Below, piece by piece: positions 34,330-43,039 of a stretch of 64,000 nucleotides of DNA. Below the pieces are notes generated by a model, which made no database searches, had not been told where the DNA came from, and saw only the letters and a list, made by a program, of their open reading frames with translations. Numbering within the stretch: position 1 is the first letter of the stretch; each line of letters starts with the position of its first letter. The stretch lies in the NCBI RefSeq assembly GCF_037023145.1, contig NZ_CP146091.1, positions 3,534,001-3,598,000 on the forward strand, given 5' to 3'. This DNA is from Ralstonia sp. RRA (GTDB taxonomy: Bacteria > Pseudomonadota > Gammaproteobacteria > Burkholderiales > Burkholderiaceae). The translations under genes were made by a program, and so were the position numbers.

Positions 34330-34636
34330 TTGGCGCGTGCTGCTGTCTCGTTCAGTTTCATGCAGCCCTGATTGAAACGGCTTCTGCCCCGAAAGGTTAC
34401 GGGGCACCCAAAGTAAGAAAAGTCTGATCCCATTGGGTATCGCGCGTGGGTATGGTTACCGGCACTCTTTTGCCGGTCCTCCCCACTCCATGACGGCTCC
34501 GATCTCCTCCCTTCTGCTGCGCCCGCAGATCGATTGCTTCTTCTTCGCCGCGCCGCGCCAATGCCGCGCCCTGATCGGCGATGGGCCGCGGTGCCTCCAA
34601 GCGCCCGCGCAGCCAGCGCTTACCTGATTGCACGCC
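34330..34636. other. 307-bp intergenic region with two hairpins
   Basis: TGCCCCG/CGGGGCA (34385-34406) and ACCGGCA/TGCCGGT (34458-34477) form small hairpins. No gene is supported. Confidence 0.4.
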
Positions 34637-35284
34637 ATGTCCCCATTCTTATCGATCGTGGCGGCAGACGATCATCCTGTGATCCTGATGGGGCTGACGG
34701 CCGCCATCGCGCAGTTCCCGCAGCAGCGCGTCGTTGCGCAGGCGCACGATGGCCATGAGTTGATGCAGGTGCTCGAGCATATCGACTGCGATGTCATCGT
34801 CACGGACTACCGCATGAACGGGGACCCGGCATTCGACGGCATGTCGTTGCTTGCACGTCTGCGCAAGCAGCATCCGAAGCGGGCGATCGTGGTCTGCACG
34901 ATGGTCCACAACCCGGCCCTGTTGCGCAGCATGCGGCAGCTTGGCGTGGCTGCCATCGTGAGCAAGAGCGATGACCTGGTCTATGTCGGCCACGCCATCG
35001 CGGCAGCTGCGCGTGGTGTGCACTACTACAGCCCGAGCATCCTGGAAGAGAGTGGTCTCAATCCCAACGTACGCAACGTTTTCGAGGCCCTGAGCGCGCG
35101 CGAGCGTGAGGTTGTGCGCCTGTATGCTGGCGGCATGGCCGTGTCGGAGATTGCGCGTAAGCTCGGTTCGAGCGTCAAGACCGTCAGCACCCAGAAGACG
35201 GCCGCGCTGCGCAAGCTGGGCTTGGCGCGCGAGACTGACCTTTTTCAGTTCGCCCGCACCAACGGGCTATCTCAGATTCACTGA
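34637..35284 (+). CDS. NarL/FixJ family response regulator (orphan)
   Basis: This 215-aa protein has a receiver domain (ADDHP at the N-terminus, phospho-acceptor in VTDYRMNGD, about residue 55) and a C-terminal LuxR-type helix-turn-helix (LSAREREVVRLYAGGMAVSEIARKL, about 150-210). ATG 34637 is preferred to the TTG at 34628. It follows the REC-EAL gene on the same strand and may form part of the same signalling route. No sensor kinase lies adjacent. Confidence 0.88.
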   Translation: MSPFLSIVAADDHPVILMGLTAAIAQFPQQRVVAQAHDGHELMQVLEHIDCDVIVTDYRMNGDPAFDGMSLLARLRKQHPKRAIVVCTMVHNPALLRSMRQLGVAAIVSKSDDLVYVGHAIAAAARGVHYYSPSILEESGLNPNVRNVFEALSAREREVVRLYAGGMAVSEIARKLGSSVKTVSTQKTAALRKLGLARETDLFQFARTNGLSQIH

Positions 35285-35294
35285 GCGCCGCGCG

Positions 35295-36083
35295 TCAGAC
35301 GGTGCGGCGGCTGGCCGACAGCGGCAGTGGCGGTGTCGATGTCTCGGTGGCGGGCGATGCTTTTGCGGCGCTGGCGCCCATCAGCCAACCAAACAGCGGT
35401 GTCGCTACCAGTGCACCGACCAGTTGCGCCAGCATGTAGCCAAGCACATCACCGGGGCGGATGCCTGAGGGGCCGTCGGTCAGCGCGCAGGCCAGGGCCA
35501 GCGCCGGGTTGGCCAGCGAAGACGATGCGGTGAACCAATACCCAGCGGCGATGTAGGTGGCGACGACCAGTGGCAACTGCTTCGGCGCATGACGGCCGCA
35601 GGCGATGCCCACCCCGATCAACCCGAACGTTGCCAAGGCCTCGCTCCACCGCAGCGCGGGGCCGGTTGCCGCGTGGGTGCCTGCTGACAGCGCCGGCATG
35701 CCGTACATCGCATGCGCTGCCATCACGCCGAGCACGGCGCCCAATGCCTGGGCAACCGCATACGCCAGCGCTTCGCGCCAATGCAGGCGCCCCTGCACCA
35801 GCGCCGACAGTGTGACCGCCGGGTTCAGGTGTGCACCCGATACCGGCCCGAACGCCGTCAGCAACGCGCACAGCCCTGCCCCACCCGCCAGCGATTGCGC
35901 CAGCAGCGTCCATGTGGCATCGCCGCCGGAGAGGCGACTCGCGTGGATGCCCGTGCCAATCACCACGGCGATCAGCAAAGCCGTGCCAAGCCCCTCCGCA
36001 ACGAGGCGACGGGTCAGGGAGACGGAAGGCGCTGCGGCGGGCGTTGCCGACGATGCGGTGCGAAGCAGAGAAACGGTGGCCAT
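35295..36083 (-). CDS. MIP/aquaporin family protein
   Basis: This 262-aa membrane protein has six helices and the two half-helix pore loops GAHLNPAVTL and SLANPALALA, the twin NPA motifs of aquaporins and aquaglyceroporins. It should pass water or small neutral solutes. The N-terminal 30 residues are Ser/Ala-rich and cytoplasmic. ATG 36083 is used. It ends 11 bases from the convergent NarL gene and has a 132-bp gap to the MFS gene upstream. Confidence 0.9.
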   Translation of the reverse strand: MATVSLLRTASSATPAAAPSVSLTRRLVAEGLGTALLIAVVIGTGIHASRLSGGDATWTLLAQSLAGGAGLCALLTAFGPVSGAHLNPAVTLSALVQGRLHWREALAYAVAQALGAVLGVMAAHAMYGMPALSAGTHAATGPALRWSEALATFGLIGVGIACGRHAPKQLPLVVATYIAAGYWFTASSSLANPALALACALTDGPSGIRPGDVLGYMLAQLVGALVATPLFGWLMGASAAKASPATETSTPPLPLSASRRTV

Positions 36084-36215
36084 GCGGGAGCGGAATGCGG
36101 ACGATGCAAAGCGCATCGCGCGGGAGTGTGGAACCCCCACCTGGGCCGATCAATGCACTGCGGCGCGTTTGTGTCGCTCTCCTTGGTATGGAATGCAGTA
36201 TCGAAAGGCGGGAAC

Positions 36216-37682
36216 TCAGGCCGGGCTTGCCACACCGGCCGCCGCCAGTTGCCGTTGCCGCGCACCCAGCTGCATGAAGCCGGTTGCCGCCGCACCCAGC
36301 GCCACCAGCATCGCGATGCATCCGGCCATCGTGCCGTGCGTCATGCCGGTCACGGTGCCATCGGCGGCAAAGGTGAAATACAGCCCACCGATACACGCCA
36401 CGCCCAGCGCGCCGGCCAGTTGCTGCGCCGTGATCAACAGCCCCGCTGCTGCGCCGGCCTGCGTACGCGGCACGCCGGTCAGGATCAGGCCGATCAGCGG
36501 GACGATGACCAGTCCCTGCCCCGCGCCATGCAGGGCCAGGGCGATGCTGATGCGCGTCATGCTGGGCGCGATCGGGTGCGCCCACGTGGTGCCGAAGCCC
36601 GACAGCAACACCAGCAGCCCCATTGCCATCAGGCCGAGACCGCCCAGCAGCGACCGGATGCCGTAACGCCGCACCAGCGCATTGGCCACGCGCGACGTGA
36701 CGAGAAACGCAATGGCCAGCGGCAGAATAACCATGCCCATGCGCAGCGCAGACAGCTGGCGCCCGTTCTGCAGGTACAGCGTCAGCACCAGGAAGAACGC
36801 CATCATGCTGATGTAGTGCAGCCCAGACGCCGTCAGGCCCGTCATGAAGGCGCGATGTTGCAGCAGCGCCGGCGGCAGCAACGGCGTGCCACCCGCACGG
36901 TCGACGCGCGCCTCGAGCTGCTGGAACGTCGCCATGCCGAGCAGGCCGACGACGAGCAAGACCAGGCTCCACACCGGCCAGTGCAGTTCGCGGCCGAACA
37001 GCAGCGGCACGAGCACGGCCGCCACGCTGATGGCCATCCACGCTACGCCGGCCTTGTCGAGGTGGACCTCGGCGGCGGCCGCTGTCGGGCGTGGAATCCA
37101 GCGCCAGCCCAGCACCGCCGCCACCAACCCCACCGGCAGGTTGATCAGGAACGCGGCACGCCAGCCCAGCCCGGCGATGTCTGCACTGGTGAGCGCGCCA
37201 CCCACCAGCAACCCGGCCGCGCCGCCGGTGCCCATCACCAGTCCGAAGATCGACAGCGCACGGTCGCGTTCGGCGCCGGTAAAGAGCGCCTGCACGCTTG
37301 CCAGCACCTGCGGCACCATCATCGCGGCAGAGAGGCCCTGCGCAAAGCGCCACGCAATGAGCGCTGCCGCACTGCCCGCCAGCCCGCAGCCGGCCGAGGT
37401 GGCGGTAAAGGCGATGAGGCCCAGCAGGAACACGCGACGGCGGCCGAACAGATCGCCCAGGCGGCCGCCCGTGATGAGCAGAATCGCATAGCCGAGCTGG
37501 TACACCGCCAGCACGGCTTCCAGTTGCGCGGGCGTGGCATGCAGGCTCGTGCGGATGCTCGGGATCGCCACATTGGCGATGAACGCATCGACGATGAACA
37601 TGAATTGCGCAGTCACCATCACACCGAAGGCGAGCCAACGGCGGGGTTCTGATGCGGGAGAAACAGAGGAAGCGTGGGTCAC
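36216..37682 (-). CDS. MFS drug efflux transporter, DHA2 (EmrB/QacA) type
   Basis: This 488-aa protein has about 14 membrane helices. TAQFMFIVDAFIANVAIPSI is the DHA2 helix-1 motif (LDxTIVNVALP-like), and GGRLGDLFGRRRVFLLG is MFS motif A. It should export drugs or hydrophobic compounds using the proton gradient. The start is GTG 37682 with GGAG upstream. It is divergent from an XRE-type regulator with a palindromic operator in the 124-bp gap. Confidence 0.88.
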   Translation of the reverse strand: MTHASSVSPASEPRRWLAFGVMVTAQFMFIVDAFIANVAIPSIRTSLHATPAQLEAVLAVYQLGYAILLITGGRLGDLFGRRRVFLLGLIAFTATSAGCGLAGSAAALIAWRFAQGLSAAMMVPQVLASVQALFTGAERDRALSIFGLVMGTGGAAGLLVGGALTSADIAGLGWRAAFLINLPVGLVAAVLGWRWIPRPTAAAAEVHLDKAGVAWMAISVAAVLVPLLFGRELHWPVWSLVLLVVGLLGMATFQQLEARVDRAGGTPLLPPALLQHRAFMTGLTASGLHYISMMAFFLVLTLYLQNGRQLSALRMGMVILPLAIAFLVTSRVANALVRRYGIRSLLGGLGLMAMGLLVLLSGFGTTWAHPIAPSMTRISIALALHGAGQGLVIVPLIGLILTGVPRTQAGAAAGLLITAQQLAGALGVACIGGLYFTFAADGTVTGMTHGTMAGCIAMLVALGAAATGFMQLGARQRQLAAAGVASPA

Positions 37683-37742
37683 GATCGGCTCCGGAAAGAG
37701 GGATGGACGCAGCGTAGGCGCCGGTGCCGATTCGATTCAGAG

Positions 37743-37761
37743 CTAGGATTAACCTAGGATT
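37743..37761. promoter_or_regulatory. Operator palindrome between MFS and XRE regulator
   Basis: CTAGG-ATTAA-CCTAG (37743-37757) is a perfect inverted repeat, and TAGGATT is also directly repeated (37744-37750, 37755-37761). It lies between the divergent starts, as expected for the regulator's own site. Confidence 0.55.
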
Positions 37762-37806
37762 GCGCTGTCCCTCCCATCGATACGTGCCGTCGTATGTAAT
37801 GTCGCC

Positions 37807-38652
37807 ATGGACGATTTCACTGCTGATCTGGCTCCCCTCCCCGCCGCGCCCCGTAGCGAGCTGGGCGAGTTCCTGCGCAGCCGCCGCAGTCACCTGCGCC
37901 CGCAGGATGTGGGGCTGCCCGAGGGCACCGGGCGCCGCCGTACCGCCGGGCTGCGCCGGGAGGAAGTTGCGCAGCTCGCCAATATCAGCATCGACTGGTA
38001 TGTGCGTATCGAGCAGGGGCGCGACGTGCGGCCTTCGGTGGCGACCATCGAGGCGATCGGCCGGGCGCTGAGGCTGTCGCCGGATGAGCGTGCGCACATG
38101 CGTGGGCTGGCGCGCGCGGAAGCGGCCTTCACGGGGCCCGGGGTTGGGACGGTCGGGCACGCACAGGCGGAAGCGGTGCCCGATGTCTTGCGCCGGGCCG
38201 TTGCCGGCATGGTCCTGCCCGCCCACGTGCGCAGCTACCGCACCGAGCTGCTGTGCTGGAACGACGCGACCACGCAGCTCTTCATGGATTTCGGCACGAT
38301 GCCGCAGGAAGATCGCAACTCGCTGGTCTATATGTTCCTGTACGCCAACGCGCGCGAGCGCTTTGTCGAATGGGAGAACGAGGCGCGCCGCATGCTGGCG
38401 AAGTTCCGGGCGGTGTACGACCCGCATGCGGACGACCCCGTGCTCGTGGCGCTGGTCGACCGCCTGCGCACCGAGAGCCGTGAGTTTGATACCTGGTGGC
38501 GCCAGCACGAGGTGCGTGCCCAGCGTGCGGAGCACAAGCTGATCCGCACGCCTGACGGCAAGATCGTCCGCTACGACTACATCGGCTTGCCGGTGATGGA
38601 AGACCCGCGGCTGCGGGTGGTGCTGTACGTGCCGGTGGAGGACGGCGCCTGA
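37807..38652 (+). CDS. XRE family regulator with MmyB-like ligand domain
   Basis: This 281-aa protein has an N-terminal helix-turn-helix (about 15-90), including RRTAGLRREEVAQLANISIDWYVRIEQGR, followed by an MmyB-type ligand-binding domain (RAVAGMVLPAHVRSYRTELLCWNDAT and later). Such proteins commonly repress a neighbouring oxidoreductase or efflux gene. Here it is divergent from the DHA2 pump. Confidence 0.9.
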   Translation: MDDFTADLAPLPAAPRSELGEFLRSRRSHLRPQDVGLPEGTGRRRTAGLRREEVAQLANISIDWYVRIEQGRDVRPSVATIEAIGRALRLSPDERAHMRGLARAEAAFTGPGVGTVGHAQAEAVPDVLRRAVAGMVLPAHVRSYRTELLCWNDATTQLFMDFGTMPQEDRNSLVYMFLYANARERFVEWENEARRMLAKFRAVYDPHADDPVLVALVDRLRTESREFDTWWRQHEVRAQRAEHKLIRTPDGKIVRYDYIGLPVMEDPRLRVVLYVPVEDGA

Positions 38653-38656
38653 ACGC

Positions 38657-39247
38657 TCAGGCCGTCAGCGCCGCGAGGATGGTTTCGGTGCTGCGTACAC
38701 GGCCCAGGCGCGGGAAGACGTTCTCCACAGAAGAGCGATGCAGCGCGGCATCGTTCGAGCTCATCGCATCTTCGGCCAGCACCAGCGCATAGCCGTGCTC
38801 CCATGCGGCGCGCGCCGTTGATTCGACTCCCACATGCGTTGAAATGCCGCCCAGCACGATGGTGGTGATGCCGCGTCGGCGCAGTTGCAGGTCCAGCTCG
38901 GTGCCGTAGAACGCGCCCCACTGCCGTTTGGTGATCTGGATGTCGGTGGGTGCCACTTCCAGCTCGGCGGGTTGCTCCCACCATTGCGGCGGCAGGCCGC
39001 CGGGCACGGTGGGTGCCGGGCGGTCGACGGGTTGGCGCGGTGCATCTGCGTAGTCCGGCGCCCAGCCCACACGCACCAGCACCACGGGCGCGCCCAGTTC
39101 GCGAAAGCGCTTGGCCAGACGGGCTGAGGCTCCCAATACCTGCTCGGGCGAGTGCGGCCCCTGCGCAAACGGCAGGATGCCGCGTTGCAGGTCGATCAGC
39201 ACCAGCGCGGTGGTTTTGGCAGACAGGGTTTGCAGCGGTTCAGACAT
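38657..39247 (-). CDS. Isochorismatase-family hydrolase lacking the cysteine nucleophile
   Basis: This 196-aa protein shows the family's Asp in VLIDLQRG and Lys in ITKRQWGAF. The place where cysteine hydrolases have their nucleophile reads [16 protein letters not shown], with Gly in place of Cys. That is the pattern of true isochorismatase-like enzymes (as in EntB/PhzD), which use no Cys, rather than nicotinamidases. The substrate is unknown. It lies 22 bases downstream of a PaaI-type thioesterase gene in a two-gene minus-strand operon. ATG 39247 fits the family start. Confidence 0.82.
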   Translation of the reverse strand: MSEPLQTLSAKTTALVLIDLQRGILPFAQGPHSPEQVLGASARLAKRFRELGAPVVLVRVGWAPDYADAPRQPVDRPAPTVPGGLPPQWWEQPAELEVAPTDIQITKRQWGAFYGTELDLQLRRRGITTIVLGGISTHVGVESTARAAWEHGYALVLAEDAMSSNDAALHRSSVENVFPRLGRVRSTETILAALTA

Positions 39248-39269
39248 CAAGTGCTCCGGATGAATCGAG

Positions 39270-39704
39270 TTACGGACGGCGAATGACACACGTTGCCGTG
39301 GCATGCGCCAGCAGCGTGCCGTCCTGCGTCTTGAGCGTGCCTTCCGACACGCCGATCGTGCGCGAGACATGCAGCACGCGGCCAACAGCCACCAGCGGCG
39401 TATCCACGGGCACCGCCTTCACCATCTTCACGTTCAGGTCGACCGTGCCATAGCCGACGCCGGCTTCGAGCATGGAGTGCACGGCGCAACCCGTCACCGA
39501 ATCGAGCACCGTGGCTGCAAAGCCGCCGTGCACGCCACCCAGCGGATTGAGGTGGCGCTTGTCAGCCTGCGCACCGAAATGCACGACGCCGGGTTCGATG
39601 GCGTCCATCGACATCGGGATGGTTTCGCTGATGGACGCGCGCGGCAGCTCACCGCGCGACATGGCCTGCAGCAATTGCAGGCCGGTCATTTGGGACGGAT
39701 GCAT
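39270..39704 (-). CDS. PaaI-type hotdog-fold thioesterase
   Basis: This 144-aa protein has the single hotdog domain. [28 protein letters not shown] sequence (GGVHGG active-site loop, then Asp) identifies the PaaI/YdiI group, which cleaves acyl-CoA thioesters. ATG 39704 was chosen since 49 upstream residues in the open frame do not fit the family. It is the first gene of the two-gene operon with the isochorismatase-like enzyme. Confidence 0.85.
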   Translation of the reverse strand: MHPSQMTGLQLLQAMSRGELPRASISETIPMSMDAIEPGVVHFGAQADKRHLNPLGGVHGGFAATVLDSVTGCAVHSMLEAGVGYGTVDLNVKMVKAVPVDTPLVAVGRVLHVSRTIGVSEGTLKTQDGTLLAHATATCVIRRP

Positions 39705-40025
39705 GGGGAGAGTCTGTTGGGGTTGGGTTGGAGCAACGCCACACTCTACCGCGTACCGGGTTTCCACGACTGCAATGGGTTGCAACGGGCCACGCAACAA
39801 CGCGCTCGGCCAGCCGGCATGTTCTGCTGGGCAGTACGAGCGGCATTCCAATGCGGGCAGACCCTAGCGTTGCATCGGTGCCGACGCGAAAGGCTCCAGA
39901 AAGGTGGCCCCCTCTACGCTCGCCCAGCGATTGCATCGGGCAGCCTGACCATCTGCTCGCTGCGCGTCATCCGAAGCCGGCATCACGACCGGGCACCCAA
40001 TTACCCACAAAGGAAGGAGACTTCA
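39705..40025. other. 321-bp divergent promoter region
   Basis: This region separates the thioesterase and porin genes. TGCAATGGGTTGCA (39770-39783) is a short palindrome, and AAGGAAGGAG immediately before 40026 is the porin ribosome site. No gene is supported. Confidence 0.4.
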
Positions 40026-41156
40026 ATGTCCCGTATCAAGTTCGCCCTGGCGGCGACTGCGGCCGCCGCGGCCACCCTGGCTGCCACCGGCGCCCACGCC
40101 CAAGCGTCGAACGTGACGCTCTATGGCCTGATCGATACCACCATCAGCACCGTCAACAACACCAACGCAGCCGGCGCGCGTACCACCGGCTTCCAGGTGC
40201 CCTGGTTCTCGGGCAGCCGCTGGGGCCTGACCGGCAAGGAAGACCTGGGCGGCGGCACGTCGGCCATCTTCAAGCTGGAATCCGAATTTGAAACGCCCAC
40301 CGGCAACATGGACACCCCGGGCGTGCTGTTCAACCGCGACGCCTGGGTGGGCTTCTCGAGCGAATCGCTGGGCAAGCTGACCTTCGGCCGCCAGAACGCG
40401 ATTGCGCGCGATGTGTCGGGCATCTACGGCGACCCGTACACCAGCGCCAGCGTCACGCTGGACGAAGGCGGCTACACCAACGTCAACAACTTCAAGCAAC
40501 TGATCTTCTACGCAGGCAGCGCCACGGGCACGCGCCTGAACAACGGCGTGGTGTGGAAGAAGCTGTGGGATGGCCGCTTCTTCACGGGCCTGGCCTATCA
40601 GTTTGGCGGCGTGCCGGGCCAGTTCTCGCAAGGCACCACCGAGTCGCTCGCCCTGGGCTACAACGGTGACAACTTCCACCTGGCAGGCTTCGCGCAGCAA
40701 GCCAAGGTCAACGGCTTTACCGATCGCTCGTACTCGATCGGCGGCAACGTGATCATCGACATCTTCCGCATCAACGCGGGCTACTTCCACTACACCGGCG
40801 AGCAGCCGGCCGCGATTGGCAACCGCAGCGACAACGCCTACACCGTGTCGCTGAAGATCGCTCCGCAAGGTGCCTTCGATTACGAAATCGGCTATCAGAT
40901 CATGAAGGCCAACAACGCCGCCTTCAGCTCGGGCGGCAACACGCTCAACGCCTATGCCGATGTGACTGGCGCCACGGCTTCGGGCAGCGGCCGCAAGAGC
41001 ACGCTGTACGGTTCGGTCTTCTATCACGTGTCCAAGCGCACGGAGTTCTACGTGGCGGCTGACTACATGAAGCTGAAGGATCAGTACATCGTGGGCTCGA
41101 CCAACGGCCACAACAGCCAGACTGAGTTTGGCCTGGGTATGCGCACCCGCTTCTAA
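40026..41156 (+). CDS. Gram-negative (Burkholderia-type) porin
   Basis: This 376-aa outer-membrane protein has a signal peptide (about 1-25, ending AHA), then QASNVTLYGLIDT, the universal start of beta-proteobacterial general porins, a GKEDLGGGTSAIFKLESEF loop and SLGKLTFGRQN, and a terminal FGLGMRTRF with Phe at the end. It should form a trimeric 16-strand diffusion pore. A strong ribosome site indicates high expression. It is convergent with the binding-protein gene only 9 bases away. Confidence 0.92.
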   Translation: MSRIKFALAATAAAAATLAATGAHAQASNVTLYGLIDTTISTVNNTNAAGARTTGFQVPWFSGSRWGLTGKEDLGGGTSAIFKLESEFETPTGNMDTPGVLFNRDAWVGFSSESLGKLTFGRQNAIARDVSGIYGDPYTSASVTLDEGGYTNVNNFKQLIFYAGSATGTRLNNGVVWKKLWDGRFFTGLAYQFGGVPGQFSQGTTESLALGYNGDNFHLAGFAQQAKVNGFTDRSYSIGGNVIIDIFRINAGYFHYTGEQPAAIGNRSDNAYTVSLKIAPQGAFDYEIGYQIMKANNAAFSSGGNTLNAYADVTGATASGSGRKSTLYGSVFYHVSKRTEFYVAADYMKLKDQYIVGSTNGHNSQTEFGLGMRTRF

Positions 41157-41165
41157 TCGAAGCGT

Positions 41166-42212
41166 TCAGCGCTCGCGCACCTGATCGACAAACTTGTTGG
41201 TATAGGTGCGCGAGAGATCGATGTGCTTGTCGCGCGCGTTGGCATTGCTGGCGGCAAGGACGCGCAGGACGGTGGGTGGGCCGTCGTCCGGCATGCGTCC
41301 GTCGGCGCTGAAGGTGGGCAAGGCGGCGGCAAGCGTTTTGACGTAGAGCTCAGGATGTTCGCGGCGGAATTCAGCCGGCATGCGCGCGGCAATGTCCTCC
41401 GCGTTGTGCGTGTGCATGTAGCGCAAGGTCCGCACGAAAGCGCGGGCCAGTTTGGTGGCCAGTTCCGGATGCGCTTCAAGCCATTCGGTCTGCAGGTACA
41501 GGCACGCCGCCGGGTACGGGCCGCCCAGCGCGGCACGCGTGCCTTCGAGCGTGCGCAGATCGAGCAGCACGCGGGCCTCGCCGTTGCGCACCAGACGCGA
41601 GACGGTCGGGTCGGTGGTCATGCCGGCATCGATACGGCCGCTGCGCAGCGCTTTGACGAAGCTGTGTTCCGCGCCGACCGGCAGCATGGTGTAGTCCCCC
41701 GCAGACAGGCCCTGCTGCGCCATCAGGTAGCGCGTAAGAAAGCTGGTGGACGAACCCAGGCCCGTCACGCCCAACGTGCGGCCGCGCAGATCGCGCATCG
41801 ATTCCACCGTGGCGGGCAGCCGCGTGGAAACCACCTCCGCCTCGCCCGGCACCTGGCTGAAGATCACAATGGCGCGCACCTCCTTGCCCTTGGCCTGCAG
41901 GTCGATCGTGTGATCATAGAAGCCGACCACGCCTTGCGCGAAGCCGGTCAGCAGTTCGCTCTCGGCATCCACGCCGGCGGGCTGCGAGAGCAGTTCCACC
42001 TCCAGCCCTTCATCGCGGAAGTAGCCCAGGCGTTGTGCCAATGTGGCGGGCAGGTAGATCATCTTGGCGGTGCCGCTGACCATGATGGTCAGGCGCGTGG
42101 GGTCTTGCGCCAAGGCGTGCGTAGCCGCCAGCGCGAGGCAGGCAGCGAGCAACGGCGTGATCCAGCCCCGGGGGCCGCGTGTGCGGGCACCCCTGCAGGT
42201 AAAAACACCCAT
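41166..42212 (-). CDS. ABC substrate-binding protein, NitT/TauT (SsuA/THI5-like) type
   Basis: This 348-aa protein has an N-terminal signal (ending ALA) after a basic start and a type 2 periplasmic binding fold: LGYFRDEGLEVELL, FAQGVVGFYDHTIDLQ, LRGRTLGVTGLGSSTSFL and SGRIDAGMTTDPTV are typical of nitrate/sulfonate/taurine/HMP binding proteins. No permease or ATPase is adjacent. It is divergent from a TctD/TctE-like two-component pair, so it may be regulated by them or feed them a signal. Confidence 0.85.
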   Translation of the reverse strand: MGVFTCRGARTRGPRGWITPLLAACLALAATHALAQDPTRLTIMVSGTAKMIYLPATLAQRLGYFRDEGLEVELLSQPAGVDAESELLTGFAQGVVGFYDHTIDLQAKGKEVRAIVIFSQVPGEAEVVSTRLPATVESMRDLRGRTLGVTGLGSSTSFLTRYLMAQQGLSAGDYTMLPVGAEHSFVKALRSGRIDAGMTTDPTVSRLVRNGEARVLLDLRTLEGTRAALGGPYPAACLYLQTEWLEAHPELATKLARAFVRTLRYMHTHNAEDIAARMPAEFRREHPELYVKTLAAALPTFSADGRMPDDGPPTVLRVLAASNANARDKHIDLSRTYTNKFVDQVRER

Positions 42213-42358
42213 TGAGTTGTCTCCGGCTCTTTTGTAGATATCGTATCGCGCTATCCGGATTTGGTGAGTGACGCATCCGGCGCGCGTAGGCAGCCGTCAC
42301 CATTCTAGGAAGCGGCAACCCACAAATCGCTTTCATTTTCCGGACGCGTCGCCTTCGT

Positions 42359-43039
42359 ATGAAGCTGCTCCTGATCGAAGACAACGCCCCGCTGGCGCAC
42401 TGGCTGTCCGAAGCCCTGCGTCGCGCGCACTTTACGGTGGACCACGCCGCGGATGGTGAATCCGCCGACACACTGTTGCTCACGCAACACTACGACGTGG
42501 TGCTGCTTGACCTGCAGTTGCCGACATTGTCGGGGCAAGGTGTATTGCAACGTTTGCGCGGTCGCCGCAACGCTGTGCCGGTGCTGATCCTGACCGCCAG
42601 CGGCGGCATTGACGACAAGGTTGCCTGCCTGGGCGCCGGTGCAGACGACTACCTCGTCAAGCCGTTTGAGATCCGCGAGCTGATCGCGCGCATCCAGGTG
42701 TTGGTGCGGCGCAGCACGCCCGATCAATCCGTCGAGCTGCATTGTGGTGACCTGACCTACCACACGGGCAGCCGTACCTTTGCGCTGGCCGGCCAGCCTC
42801 TGGTGCTACCCGCGCGCGAGCACACCGTGCTGGAAATCCTCATGCTCAAGCTCGGGCGCACGGTGTCCAAACCGGCGCTGGTCAATGGTGTGTTTGGCCT
42901 GGACGACGAAGCCAGCCCCGAAGCCATCGAAATCTACATCCACCGCCTGCGCAAGAAGCTGGAGCATTCCGCCGCCACCATCGTCACGCTGCGCGGCCTC
43001 GGTTACCTGCTGCGCGATGCTTCAGCCCAACCCTCCTGA
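42359..43039 (+). CDS. OmpR-family response regulator, TctD-like
   Basis: This 226-aa regulator has a receiver domain with the acidic pair IEDN and phospho-acceptor Asp in VVLLDLQLP, a switch Lys in YLVKPFE, and a C-terminal OmpR-type winged helix (EIYIHRLRKKL). Its stop overlaps the kinase start by 23 bases. TctD-like systems control uptake of tricarboxylates or similar acids; the real target here may be the divergent binding-protein gene. Confidence 0.9.
   Translation: MKLLLIEDNAPLAHWLSEALRRAHFTVDHAADGESADTLLLTQHYDVVLLDLQLPTLSGQGVLQRLRGRRNAVPVLILTASGGIDDKVACLGAGADDYLVKPFEIRELIARIQVLVRRSTPDQSVELHCGDLTYHTGSRTFALAGQPLVLPAREHTVLEILMLKLGRTVSKPALVNGVFGLDDEASPEAIEIYIHRLRKKLEHSAATIVTLRGLGYLLRDASAQPS

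Noticed and set aside
34628..34636. TTG start for the NarL-type regulator
   Set aside because: The ATG at 34637 gives the standard receiver N-terminus; the TTG adds three residues without a better ribosome site.
35712..37652. 646-codon plus-strand frame rich in Arg and Gln
   Set aside because: It is the antisense shadow of the aquaporin and DHA2 pump genes.
35449..38535. 1028-codon open frame on the minus strand
   Set aside because: It shadows the aquaporin, MFS and XRE genes in the wrong frame; the true genes have clear family motifs.
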